From assembly GCA_026075535.2 (NCBI GenBank), contig AP026546.1:558001-622000 (forward strand): a stretch of 64,000 nt of DNA, written 5' to 3'. Within the stretch, counting starts at the first letter, position 1; each line of letters begins with the position of its first letter. Under the pieces are notes generated by a model. That model was not told where the DNA came from. It did not search any database and saw only the letters and a list, made by a program, of their open reading frames with translations. The position numbers and the translations under genes are program-made. Origin of the DNA: Tricholoma matsutake (taxonomy: Eukaryota; Basidiomycota; Agaricomycetes; Agaricales; Tricholomataceae). Of the stretch, positions 11,817 to 23,100 are shown piece by piece.

Positions 11817-12248
11817 CTAACCCAACTCCAATCCGAAATTACTCTTCACTTTGGAGCTCTTGATGGGGTTTATCCTCGAGGCCAAGACTGTGTGTTTAAA
11901 TGTCAATGACTTCCATGAAGCTGGATGTCTTCCACCTGGATGTATGAGTCTATGCAATCCAAGTGAAAGGCATGTCCAAACAAAGTGTTTTGTATACACA
12001 ATAGAGTCATTGTTATGAAGGCCCTCGAACTGAGCTCTGGCAAGCCAATTAAGTTTGTTTATCTTGGCTATGAACCACAACTGATAGATATGATGTACTC
12101 CAACAGGACCATTCATCACCTTGGAATGCTGGTCATATTTCATATAGTTTGTGAGGGCCTCAAATAGGCCATGGTCGAATGACGATCTCTCACAAACAAA
12201 GATATCACTAGACATTGAGACATTACAGAAGTTGAAGGAACCTTTCAC
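11817..12248 (-). CDS. unrecognised coding-like exon
   Basis: A 143-codon minus frame with a convincing protein texture: IFVCERSSFDHGLFEALTNY, IYQLWFIAKINKLNWLARAQ and TKHFVWTCLSLGLHRLIHPG. No catalytic motif or known domain is recognised. It lies on the same strand as the JmjC gene and orphan-A copy 1, between them, so it may be cargo of the same module or part of a longer gene. Confidence 0.4.
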   Translation of the reverse strand: MKGSFNFCNVSMSSDIFVCERSSFDHGLFEALTNYMKYDQHSKVMNGPVGVHHIYQLWFIAKINKLNWLARAQFEGLHNNDSIVYTKHFVWTCLSLGLHRLIHPGGRHPASWKSLTFKHTVLASRINPIKSSKVKSNFGLELG

Positions 12249-12997
12249 CGAACACGGAGAATTAAAGGCATCAGCAAAGAGGAGTGATGGTGCATTCTCC
12301 CATTCAAACTATTTCTTGGATTGAAGAAGTCCGACAATATGGTTGGGTTCTGTGGTCTCAACGGTGTTTTCGCACTCCGTAAAGTGACCATAAATGCGAA
12401 AACAACTTCAATGACAGGCTGTCACCATAGACATATTGTTTGACCCTCCCAATCTCCCCTTCTTTTGCATTGGTCAGATGCGATGCGAGCCTCTCTGCTG
12501 GACAAACACCTTGTTTTCCAGGGGCATGGCCATGCGGAATCCATTCAACAAGTAAACTTCAATAGATGTCACCAATGGCTGAATGGAAGATCAGTTTTTT
12601 TCAAGTCAGCCTGGTAGATAGAAAGGGACGGACTCAATCATAGGCAAGACAATGATTTTGTCAGTGACCTACATTCCATTCTGTCATGATGGCAAGGTCT
12701 ATGGGCAATTTCACGACATCGTTTCACACTGTCTTGAATGGTTCTCCTTCAACGGCTGCTGCTGCATGAATCTTTCCACTGCAGAGGCTTCCACAAGCCC
12801 AACAAAGGTCTTGTGGACATTGAGACTGGACAGCACAATGTTGTCGCAATACAACAACTTCCAGTGGAACACTTTAATCCATGTGTTCCTTCCGGTACTG
12901 ATCTCTGGGACTGGGGCAAAGGTGTTGGATTATACTTGAAACACAAGGAAAGAGGAAGAGAAACATCTTGACAATATTTGCATATGCTCATGTCATT
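12249..12997. other. no assigned gene
   Basis: Short overlapping frames on both strands (for example 12738-12971 plus) are not recognisable. Orphan-A homology stops abruptly at about 12998, so this interval holds the truncation breakpoint of that copy. Confidence 0.4.
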
Positions 12998-14415
12998 AAG
13001 CCTTAAAGTCACTATCCCAACTAAAATAGGTTGGAGCCGTTGGTGACACTTTGGTCATTGTCTGAGTTGCGATTCCACCAACCATTGAAGCAACCCCAGC
13101 CATTCCCCAAATCTGAATCGGTTTGACACTGAGCAGACATTTCACCATTAAGCAGTTCTGGAGGGACAGGAGGGTATGTGCTGTACTCAATGGGAGATGG
13201 CACCCAAGGGCAGGAACGACTGTCTTCAGGTGATGGCATGTCATCATCAGATTCATCAAGAGTCTGGTGTTCATGCATTCAAACGTGGAATGCCCAAGAT
13301 GCAGAGTGAGCACGATATTTCTCTTTACACTCTATGCAAGGGCCTCTTTCAAACTGATTGAGAGAAAACAGAAGGAATTTCAGGGGACCGCTTTGGGAAA
13401 TAACTTGAAAATAGGGATTTGCCTCAGGCGAGTTCAGCTGTTCAGCAGGAGTTCAATGCACAAAATCCTATCGACACTTGTCCACAGGAGGCCGTCAATC
13501 CGGAATGGTACTAGGAGGTGGTGATGGAGATGGGAAATCCAAGCCTTCACTGTACCAATGAATGATGTACACAGGAATGACGCCGACATGCAGCAACCAT
13601 ATCCCATCAGCTTTCACAGCTCCATTGAGCCATACGCCAATGCGACCAGATTGCACCTTAGTAATCAATAAGGGGCTCGTTGATTGGCGCCACGTCCAGA
13701 ACTTCATCATGGTCAACCAAGCCTCCATCTCCCGGAGGCCCCTTTGTAGTCCAACGAAGAGTGGAACTACCTCCTCCCATGTCCAGACCAACTGTTTGGT
13801 GAGCATATTCATTTGCTCTGGCGACGGGTAAAAAGGGCAATTAGTTAAAGCATTTTGGAGTTCGTCTGTTGGGGGCGCGCCAATGTGAAATTTATGTGTT
13901 GAAGTATATAAAAAATTTGCCCGCTGGGTCAATGCCAAAAGGAACTCAAGGTTCAAAGACCCATGGCCTGCGGCAGATGGTGAGGACACCCTTACCAGCA
14001 GGAGAGGAACAAGTTTGGGGTCCACTGAATGCCAGTTACAAATATTAAAAGGAGGACTCATACAAAAGCCCAACCATGGACACTTAGGATAGAAGTGTTG
14101 GGGATGTAATGTCCAGTCGTGTGGCCCCAGTCATCCATCGTGATAAAGCGAGCTCCCAGCATACGAAGCCCCCGGTTCCTTCAATGGTACTCCAGGATAA
14201 TAATCAATACTGTCCACATTTGGGGACCAAAGCTTGTATGTGTTGTCCCATATCTGAACACCGCGCTGGCGCATACCAGTTTCACATGGCACGTAGAATG
14301 ACAAGCCATCATAAAAATCTGGAACCTCGCTGTACACACGTGCAATGTTGAGATATTGCACTGAAGGCATGAGAAGTGAAGACCACAAGTATAGTCGAGA
14401 TCTACTAGAAAACAT
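12998..14415 (-). pseudogene. orphan-A protein, truncated copy 1
   Basis: Nearly collinear with 38796-40213 across about 1.4 kb. Reads YLNIARVYSEVPDFYDGLSF, YYPGVPLKEP, TGHGSLNLEFLLALTQRANF, PFYPSPEQMNMLTKQ, LREMEAWLTMMKFWTW, GVWLNGAVKADGIWLLHVGV and IPVYIIHWYSEGLDFPSPSP, then an acidic Ser/Asp stretch (DESDDDMPSPEDS). The family is not one I can name, but this Trp-rich ligand-like region recalls multi-copy hypothetical proteins of agarics. The 3' part (36.0-38.8 kb in the longer copy) is absent. It contains stops and frame changes. Where copy 2 has TGA at 39529-39527 this copy has Arg (13734-13732). Confidence 0.75.
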
Positions 14416-14765
14416 ATAAGGAATTCAGAATAAAATCTGGACCATTATCAACATACCGGAAGCCAAGCGAGGCAATGCTAATACAGGAAGGCAACTCTAA
14501 CCCAAAACACCAGAGTCCGCAACCATGCTGACTCTATTACAAGCATGCAAATGAACAGAGATGGCGCCAAGATTGAACAACAACTGCGATCGAAAAGTTA
14601 AGAAACTGTCAGAGGTCGAAGATTAGAGAAAGATGAAGACAGACACTATGTGAAGCAATAGTTTTGGTGGAAGGTGGGGATACAATGTTGAACAACAGAG
14701 TCTGCAACCATGCTAACTCGAATCCCAAGGGGATTGGCAGAAGGTGAGGGAGAATATTGACTGAA
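14416..14765 (+). repeat. orphan-A 5' flank with hp1 units
   Basis: Continues the orphan-A duplication outward to about 14760, matching 40214-40560. Contains cgagatctactagaaaaca, aatacaggaaggcaac and hp1 units at about 14509 and 14693 (the second with gctaactcgaatcccaagg, lacking the right hairpin arm). Confidence 0.7.
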
Positions 14766-15135
14766 TGAGCCCCTTTAGCTTCTCAAAGGCAAGCACTTCG
14801 TATCATCCTTGTATGGAAGGGGCCTAGAAGGAGCTTTAGTCAGACACACTTTGACCACAAAACTACATATAGGTAACATACAAGAGTAGGATAGGCGCAA
14901 ATTTATGGTTTTCAAACCAACAGAGATGGTAATTGGGCAGATGGTAACAGCTTCCTCAGCACCGATATAAGGTCCATCTTTGAGATAGCCATGCTGCCTC
15001 TCTTGCTCAGCCTTCATATACAAACCTGGTGGCAAATCCAACATCGCATCAGCATGAGGAAATGGTTCATTTGCAAAATGTACAAGGACTTACGAGTGAA
15101 ATGACCAAGATTCTTCTTCACGATAGCCTTGTCAT
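14755..15135 (-). pseudogene. PRP8: PRP8 fragment (around residue 700-760) with introns kept
   Basis: Reads DKAIVKKNLGHFT, an intron (15026-15093, GTAAGT...CCAG, phase 1, restoring an Arg codon), then [20 protein letters not shown] and IGAEEAVTI. After a frame change come [10 protein letters not shown], a second probable intron (about 14828-14884), then [14 protein letters not shown] and EKLKG. This follows the conserved PRP8 order ([20 protein letters not shown] ... SYKHDTKLL). PRP8 is the U5 snRNP core protein at the spliceosome active site, about 2,350 residues long, so this is a short fragment. Retained introns mean it arose from DNA, not from an mRNA copy. Confidence 0.85.
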
Positions 15136-15159
15136 GGTCAGGGATATTGATGAGAGGAT

Positions 15160-17102
15160 TCACATTTTTGCTGTCATGGTCGCTGTGCTTTGAGGGTCCC
15201 TTGGCCGTCTCCAGAGCATGTTGTTCAACAAGTGCCTCTGTGATGCTTCAATCACAGCTTCCACTGCTTCTTCACCAACGACAACCCCAACATTCAGAAC
15301 CTCGACCTCCTGAGCCTTGACTTTCTCAAGCATTACATTGACCTTTCTCAACACCATACTTTTCTCCATCTGCACAAGCTTCTGCTGTTCCTCCTTACTG
15401 ACAGCGGATGATCCCTCAATCGACAAAGAATTGAGACAAGTGAGGAGCTTGTCACCTAGAAGGATGCATGCATCAACAGGCTCAGAATCACGTGGGTACC
15501 AAGTAGGAAAAGCCTTGAGTCAACCCAAGACCTACTGTGAGTCAATCGCCTTGTCTTCCTGTTCCTGCTGAATGGTAGAACCAGCCTCAAAGCAGGGACC
15601 AGAACTCTCCTGGTGGAGATCGAGGCTCACCACACCACATGTTGATGATGAGAGCTTCTTGTCTTCAGGGCTGAAATTCTCTAGATCCTCAATGACTGGG
15701 ATCTGGTCCACCAGAGAGGGTGAAGTTGGTGGTAAGGAGAATCAGTCTGTGGGGTCTGAGTCTTGAAATACCGTACGACGAAACAGATGACATTGGCTTT
15801 GTTCATCACTTGGTGAACTCTTCGAGGATGTATTGGAGGAGGAGCTCTCGAGGGAGGTGCTTGAGCAGGCTGAGGATACTAGAAGGCCCCTGTATATGAG
15901 GTAAACTATCGATTTTGATTGTTTTGATCCTTTCCTTATGGTTTCTTTTCTCCTCCTCACTTCAGATTGCAAATATTGCTGCAGTCCATGTTGTGTCGGA
16001 AAGGAATGACTTTGAAAGGGTAAGATCATTCGATCATTGCCACATGCCTTGCCTAATCCACGTTGTGTTTCATATTTCAGTCCAGCCCAGTCCAGGGAAC
16101 CGAGCATATCATGGGTATGAACACGCTGCTCAGGGACAGTGAGAACAAACTGGTAAGGTTGGTCCTTGGCTTCTTGCTGCTGTGAACTTTGTTTTAGTAC
16201 ACATCATCCTCCATCTCCATTCCCAGCCAACAGATGTCAACCACCATAACACTGATCATCACTCTGAGCAGAATGACCTTGACCATCAGAGAGCACCAAC
16301 CTAAGGCCTTCATTGTCCATCATTACTGCTCTCACCACCTCATTGGCATCCATGCATGTAACCAGACAAATGATCACACCAGCAGCAGCGAGTAACACCA
16401 AAGCTGTCGTCCTCACCAAAGCCTGTGGGATTGGATGCTCAGTGCGACTGGAGACCTGGATGCCCAATGAGTCGAGGTGGCAGACCTTCATTCTGAAAAG
16501 GTGGTGGTAGCTGTATGTGAAGAATTTGCAGACAGTGACAGTGAACATGACAAGGAAGAAGACGAGCCACCAGTTGGAAAATGGCCATTTATCATCATCT
16601 GCATTGGTAGATGTATCACTGGGTGGGTCTGGCAGAGGCGGATCATTGGAGGGCGTGGGGCAATCTGGAGTTGATCCATTTCCCAGCCCATCGCCATTGA
16701 CCCCGTCCCCGAAATCCAAAGGATCACTGCCATCACTTGAGAATTTGTGAGCCTCCTCATCGTCGCTGTATTGATTGTCCATCTCTGCCAGATAGTTGTC
16801 TTCTTTGCTCTCGCCCGATATTGCCTCGTCGCTATCAGAGCTGGAGGACAACACACATACCAAACAGTACCAGTACCTGATGTGTGCAGTGCACTATTTG
16901 TGGCAGTAGGTTGGGCAAAGAACCAGATGCAGAAGAAGTGGCTGACAACGATGAAGGCAGCTGACACTGCAGCAACTGCAGCCAACGATGGCATGGGATA
17001 TGTATTCGTCGGTGGTAGAGCAATGGTAGGGGTGGGCCCTGTAGTGGCGGGGTGGTCAATGATGACAGGACTATTGTCCTTGGAGAAGTATGCCAAGAGC
17101 AA
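15160..17102 (-). pseudogene. unrecognised membrane / coiled-coil protein remnant
   Basis: Several minus frames: 17102-16488 (hydrophobic SLAAVAAVSAAFIVVSHFFC followed by IWFFA), 16863-16237 (acidic stretch, then WWLVFFLVMFTVTVCKFF and TTALVLLAAAGVIICLVTCM), 16107-15742 (Ser-rich), and 15426-15160 (KEEQQKLVQMEKSMVLRKVN, charged and likely coiled coil). Three possible membrane helices and an acidic loop suggest a membrane protein, but no family is recognised. It sits between the two PRP8 fragments and does not belong to PRP8, so it either interrupted the fragment or was joined to it during capture. Frame changes and stops indicate decay. Confidence 0.4.
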
Positions 17103-17120
17103 CCCTGATATAGATCTTGG

Positions 17121-17718
17121 TCATCCATACTTGTCCAATGAGCTGAACTTCCTCTTCAGTGACTCGTCACAAGTGGTATCATGATGACACCAACCTTGTA
17201 CATGCATTAATGCACTCCTGTTAAAGTGCCTATGTGTCTGAATATTATGACAGTGCATCTGCTGCATCTGGAAGCTGGAAAGCATCGATATTGCTGTGAC
17301 AGAACTGGTCATGGGCATCAACAACAAGCTTGGCGAGATGCAGAATTTCATGACACAGATGGAAAGTGTTTCCAAAACATGACTTCTTGCACTCCTTTAT
17401 AGTCAGAGACCATCAACAACAAGACATGAATATGAAGATAGCCTTACTTTAATGGTTTCAAATTCATGTTGTAATCGAGCTGGAATTAGTTCAAGTTCTA
17501 TGAGAGCTAGCTTGATGAGTGTTTGAATTCACTAGACGATAATTAGAATATACCTTGCAGTGAACTGATGTTAACAGATTGACCTAGTCTGCAAACTTGC
17601 AACCGACTTCGACCCAATCCAACTTCATCATCCAGAAGAACCTGGTATCCCTAAACCTGGTGTGGGACAAGTTCTTTGACATTGCCTTTTCCAACCTCGT
17701 CCTCAACTCCATAGCATT
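17121..17718. other. no assigned gene
   Basis: A plus-strand stretch near 17600-17720 (IIQKNLVSLNLVWDKFFDIA) looks coding-like but is short and unrecognised. No other signal. Confidence 0.3.
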
Positions 17719-18134
17719 TCAAAGGTTGCTGGTATGAAACACAAATGTGAAGAGCTGGTTCGGTGGACAATACTCAAGGTACCAATTCTTCACCAAAGGA
17801 ATATCCTGAGCTCTCCTCATCCTTTCAGAATGCTGACCATAAGGCTGAGGCGCCCACCCCAGTGCGATGCCATCTGCCATGGATATAGTCTCAAGTTCCT
17901 TCTCTTTGAGGAACGGGACTACAGCATCTGGCAACTCAATTTGTCATCATCAGCACCATTGATGCTGTCCTCATGGGATTTCACAGAGGCACATGCCCTC
18001 GAAAGGAGATGGGGGTTGGTAAGATAGTCAAAGTAGAAAGCAGGGAGTTCTGGGTCCATCCCGATGTATGCATTTTTCAGGGATTGGTGAGGTGAAATTT
18101 GCACTGAACGAGGTAAAATGGGGAAACACCACAT
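17719..18134 (-). pseudogene. PRP8: PRP8 fragment (around residue 340-430)
   Basis: Two overlapping minus frames give SLKNAYIGMDPELPAFYFDY, then (after a frame change) VVPFLKEKELETISMADGIA, LGWAPQPYGQHSERMRRAQD and IPLVKNWYLEYCPPNQ. This is the PRP8 block best known as ADGIALLWAPRPF ... RRALDIPLVKNWYREHCP. It lies upstream, in gene orientation, of the other PRP8 fragment, in the native order, but the roughly 270 residues that should lie between are missing. hp2 repeats begin directly outside it at 18160. Confidence 0.85.
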
Positions 18135-18159
18135 TGTACTCGGTTCGAATCTGCAGTCA

Positions 18160-18400
18160 GTTGCACATATCTACCCATCCTTACACACCTATGGAGACTA
18201 ATCTCCTATGGATTTTGGGATAAGCTCTGATAAAGATTTCATCGCAACATTCAGACAAATATTAGGCCTTCTGTAATCAGATTCTTGAGTAAGTCTCGCC
18301 ACTGTTAAACCACTCGAGAGGTAGAACATGTCCATCCACCCTTACATGCCTGCAGAGACTTATCTCCTATGGCTTTTGGGGTAAGCTCTGGTAAAGATTT
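18160..18400 (-). repeat. hp2 palindromic repeat, two units
   Basis: Two units about 160 bp apart, each with a 14-bp near-palindrome (ggagactaatctcc at 18193-18206; agagacttatctcc near 18355). It is framed by ccatccttacacacct on one side and tatggnttttggggtaagct on the other. The same unit in the other orientation occurs at 33650-34060, and once at 19460-19490. Confidence 0.7.
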
Positions 18401-18725
18401 CTGAAAGGAATTCAAGGTTCAAAGACCCATGGCCTGTGGCAGAGTAGAGGAACAAGTTCGGGGTCCACCGAACACCAGTCACAAATGTTAAAAGGGGGCT
18501 ACTCCAGGATAATAATACTGTCCACATTTTGGGACCAAAGCTCGTACGTGTTGTCCCATATCTGAACACTGTGCCGGTGCATAGCAGTTTCACATGGTAC
18601 ATAGAACGACAAGCCATCATAAACATCTGGAACCTCGCTGTACAGGTTTGTAATGTTGAGACATTGCACTGAAGGCATGAGAGGCAGAGATCACAAGTAT
18701 AGTCGAGATCTACTAGAATATATAT
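18400..18725 (-). pseudogene. orphan-A fragment, copy 3 (internally deleted)
   Basis: Contains the orphan-A phrases gttcaaagacccatggcctg, ctcgtacgtgttgtcccata, gcagtttcacatgg and cgagatctactag, in the same order as in copies 1 and 2 but with internal deletions (the segment between GHGSLNLEF and NICNW is shortened). Only the 5' third of the gene is represented. Confidence 0.75.
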
Positions 18726-19495
18726 ATAAAATTTGAAATAAAATCTGGAACATCATCAACATACCAGAAGCCAAGTGAAGCAGTGCCAATACAGGAAGGC
18801 AACTCTAACCCAAAACACCAGAGTCCGCAACCGTGCTGACTCTATCTTCAATATTACAAGTGTGTAAATGAACAGAGATGGCACTAAGATTAACAACGTC
18901 TGCAATCGAAAAGTTAAAAAACTGTCAGAGCTTGAAGCTTAAAGAAAGATGAAGACAAACATCATGTGAGGCAATTCCAAATAATTTTGGCAGAAGGTGG
19001 GATACAACGTTGGGCAACAGAGTCTGCAACCATGCTAACTCTGTGCTTGGACCCCAGGGCGATTGGCGGAAAGTGAGGGAGAACATTATGTCAAACAACA
19101 GAGTCTGCAACCATGCTAACTCTGTGCTCGAATCCCAGGTGATTGGCAGAAGTGAGGGAGAATATTATGTCAAACAACAGAGTCCGCAACCATGCTAACT
19201 CTTTGCTCAAATCAATATCACAGGGCGATGCTAGTTTGAAGGAAGGGTAAAGACATATTTGTGAAGGCCTGTATGAGAGGAATGTTAGTGAGGCAAAAGC
19301 AGAATCGGGGAATGTGAAGTGAAGCTTGTATGCACTAGTGCAAATGTACCAGTGACATGATACACCACATGGAGAATTCTCTCCTGCGGTTCTCGGGATA
19401 GCGAATGTAGTCTCTGTGTTTAACATGTTGACTGACGAAAACAATGACATTACATCCTTACACACCTGTGGAGACGCATCTCCTACAGTTTTCTG
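18726..19495 (+). repeat. orphan-A 5' flank, hp1 tandem array and one hp2 unit
   Basis: After the flank shared with other orphan-A copies (aatacaggaaggcaac) come hp1 units at about 18820, 19015, 19095 and 19175; the last three form a tandem array with a period near 80 bp. Each unit is linked by a gattggcrgaargtgaggg...attatgtcaaa spacer. An hp2 unit (ggagacgcatctcc) lies at 19469-19482. Confidence 0.75.
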
Positions 19496-19740
19496 GAATG
19501 GAGTTTGAACAACAGCAGTGCAGTCACAGTCACAGTGCTGGATGAATCACTCAACCATTATGTAAGTATGACAGTGAACATTTCACATCAGCCTCTGCCA
19601 TGTTGCCATCAAATCTTCAAAATGTCATTAAACATTGGTGAGTACTTGCGCATATCCTATGCAGAGCATGCATTTGATACTCAAGTGTGGGAATTCCAAT
19701 CGCGAACGCCAAGTAGCTGGGATGGACATCTGCCATGCTG
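19496..19740. other. no gene seen
   Basis: Short plus frame 19505-19741 is unrecognised. Ends at the target site (aaaat, 19741-19745) of the gypsy element. Confidence 0.35.
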
Positions 19741-19745
19741 AAAAT

Positions 19746-20147
19746 TGTTAGGGCAACACCCACTATCTGCTAGCTAAGACCATGCGGGTTCTCTCTACAA
19801 GAAGGGGGTGGGATCCGTGCTTGTGATGGGGGAAATGATGGTTTTGATGCATGGGGTTATTAATAGGTGAGTCTGTTGAAATAGGCCTTTCACACTGAAA
19901 ACATAGGTGGAATACCTAAGAGAACACAACTGGGGTCCCCTAGGCATATATTTAGGGTTTATATACCATGTTACATATATTGTACATTGTTGTTACCGAC
20001 ACACTCGTACATGCACGTACATTTTGATGTGTGCGAAATAAAATTCTCACGCTATCAAAATGTAGCATCATTTGGCATCATGTAGCATAATTCGACATAA
20101 TAAAATAAAAATGAAAGTTTATTAGGTAATGGGGTGGTTTCCTAACA
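19746..20147 (-). repeat. gypsy 3' LTR
   Basis: 402 bp, TGTTAGGG to CCTAACA on the plus strand. It differs from the 5' LTR at 28 sites by hand alignment, all transitions, with no indel; 22 are explained by an ancestral CpG. Confidence 0.95.
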
Positions 20148-20158
20148 TTACCCCCCTT

Positions 20159-23100
20159 TTATGCCTCGACTTCCAGGCAAGAAAATATTATGTTTGTCCC
20201 CTCTGTGAAATTTTGGTAAGGCTGGAATTTCATCCCCTCAAACACCATTCTCGCAATGCGACACGGAGCATTTGGATTATGTTTAAAGAATTGGGCAATC
20301 GCATTATGCGCTCGCTTACAATTCTCTTCGGGTTCCCATGAATTATTTTCATCGGTATAGTTTTTCCACTTTATTAAGAACTCCAATTTGTTCCATCGAA
20401 GACGTGAGTCTAGAATTTCTTCAACTATGTATTCTGGAGCACCTTCTACTATTATCGGAGGTTGTGGAGTAGTTTGTTGGCCAGGAATAGTGGGCAGACG
20501 GTAAGGGCGTAGGCAGGATATGCTAATCTCGGGATCAATCTTAAATGATCGGGGTAATTTTAGCACTACCACATTAGGCAAGATCACTTCAGAGATCACA
20601 TATGGGCCAACTTGTTTCTCTGTAAGTTTCTTTGAAGGTCGTGGAATATTCAGGTCCTTGGTACTTAGCCATACCAAGTCACCAACTTTGTACTCTGGAG
20701 CACATGCTCGAGTACGATCCGTGTGTCGCATCATGTCATCACATGCTTTCTTCAATGCTGCCTCTGCTTCCTCTTGTACCTTTTGCATCTTAGATACAAA
20801 ATCTTCTACCGACTGTACTTTGACTTCCCTTCTGGGTTGGGTTCTACTCCCATGCGAGGATGATATCCATAATTCGTGAAAAAGGGTGACATGCGAGTAG
20901 CCGAATGGAATTTGTTATTGTGGGAAAATTCGGCAATTGCCAACCATTCGGGCCAGTCAGTTTGTTGGTAGTTGACAAACATATGTAGGTACTGCTCCAA
21001 CTCCTGATTCATTCTCTCTGTCTGCCCATCAGTCTGCGGGTGATATGCCATAGATAATTTAGTTTGAATTCCCAATATGTTGTTTAGTTCTCGCATAAAT
21101 GTGGAAGCAAATTGTGGTCTGCGATCGGAGATAATGGTATCGGGTAACCCATGTAACTGCCATACCTGATTTAGATAGAGGCATGCCAAGCCCAATGATG
21201 AGGTTTCTGTAGTAGTAGGAATAATATGGACCTCCTTTGTAAAGTGGTCACATATACAAATATTGCATTGTACCCTTGAGCCTCGGGTAATCTGGTAATA
21301 AAATCCACAGATATATCTTGCCACGGCGCTTTAGGTATAGGGTTCGGCATTAATTTTCCTGCAGGTTTCTCTGGAAATTTCTTCCCCCTCATGCATGTAT
21401 CACATCCATCCACATACCCCAACACATACTTTGAAATTCCGGGCCACCAATAATTTCTCATTACTAATTCCAATGTCTTCCATCTTCCTGGGTGTCTGGC
21501 AATCAGCATATTGTGATGTAACCAGACGATCTCCCTTTGTAAATCCTGATCCTTCGGTACATACACTTTTCCTCGAAACAACACCAACCCTTGTTCCTCA
21601 GCCCATTTGTCTCCTTTGATATTACCTTTCTTCTCTCCCTTCAGAGCTTTCATGGCTTCCACTACTTCATCGTCCATTTCCGAACATTGTCTAATTTTAG
21701 ACAACATTTCCGTTTCCGAGCTATCTATTAATAGATGCCCTTGACGCATAGCGCAAATGCGAAAGTATTTGGGTTTGAGTAAGGTAACATTTTTATTGTC
21801 CTCTTCCACCCCCCTTTTATGATCAATATGTCTGGATAATGCATCTGCTTTCCTCATTAAGCTTCCCACTTTGTGGACCAAGTGAAAATTGAAATGTGAT
21901 AGGAATAGTGCCCAACATGCTTGCCAGCAATTAAGCTTTTTAGCAGACATGAAGTATTGCAGATTTTGATGATCTGTCCAGATGCATACATCCCTCCAAA
22001 TAATGCCTCCACGCCTCCAATGCTCGTATTATCCCCAATATCTCTTTGTCATGCACATCATAATTCCTCTCCACATCATTCAACCCTTTTGACAAGTATG
22101 CACAAGGATGCCATTTGTCATCTTCGCACAGCATTGATAATACTGCTCCAGTAGCAAAATCAGATGCATCGGATTTCACTCGCAAAGGGTGTGTGAAATC
22201 TACTGGGGCTAATATTGGTCCCTCCACAAACTTCCTCTTCAACTCCTCAAATGCTGTCTGCTGCTGCTCTCCCCACCTCCATACTACTCCCTTTCACGTA
22301 AGGTTATGTAAGGGTGTGGCAATTTGAGAAAAATTGTGCACAAAGCCATGATAATAATTTGTGAGTCCCAAGAAGGCTTGAACCTCCTTGACATGGGTGG
22401 GCGCAGGCCAATCTGTGATTGCCTGTACCTTGATCGGATCCATTTTGATCCCATCAGGGCTGATCAATAATCCTAGGAACTCAATCTTGCTTGCCCCAAA
22501 CACACACTTCTCTGGTTTCAAAAATAGATCATTCTCTGCCAACCTCCGTAGCACCTCCTGCACTATCGCCTCATGATTCTCTTCATCCTCCATGAATATC
22601 AGAATGTCGTCAATAAATATTATTACCATGCCTTGTCTATTACATCCTTGAAAATGTCATTCATCATATTTTGAAAGGTCAGGGACTATTAGTCATCCCA
22701 AAAAACATGACAAGCAGCTCGAAGGATCCTTGATGCATGGCAAATGCAGCCTTCCACTCATCTCCTTTCTTTATTTGTACATTGTTGTATCCCCATCATA
22801 AATCCAATTTTGTAAAGACCTTGGCTTTCCCCACCTTATCAATTATTTCTGAGATCAATGGCAGGGGGTATGCGTTCTTCACTGTCCACTCATTCAGATA
22901 CCTATAATTGGTACACATCCTCTTCCTTTGGTCTTTTTTGGGCACGAAGAATATTGGTGATGTCTGCAGTGATTTCGAAGGTCATATGTATCCTTTGTGC
23001 AATTGCTCCTTCAGGAATGCATCCACTTCTTCTTGTTCCATCGGAGATAATGGATATACCTTTGACTTCTTCAGCACAAACCCTGGCTTCATCTCAATCG

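Noticed and set aside
14380..14760. Helitron ends (tctactag near the orphan-A flank, hairpin near hp1)
   Set aside because: A 5' TC terminus, a 3' hairpin with CTRR and an insertion between A and T could not be placed together; no Rep/helicase sequence in the window.
16747..17184. 145-codon plus-strand frame with hydrophobic segments
   Set aside because: It overlaps minus-strand frames that have better continuity with acidic and coiled-coil parts on the same strand as neighbours. Composition alone cannot decide, but the minus reading explains more.
18815..19210. hp1 tandem array as a CRISPR-like array
   Set aside because: Spacers are nearly identical to one another and the context is eukaryotic; it is a minisatellite.
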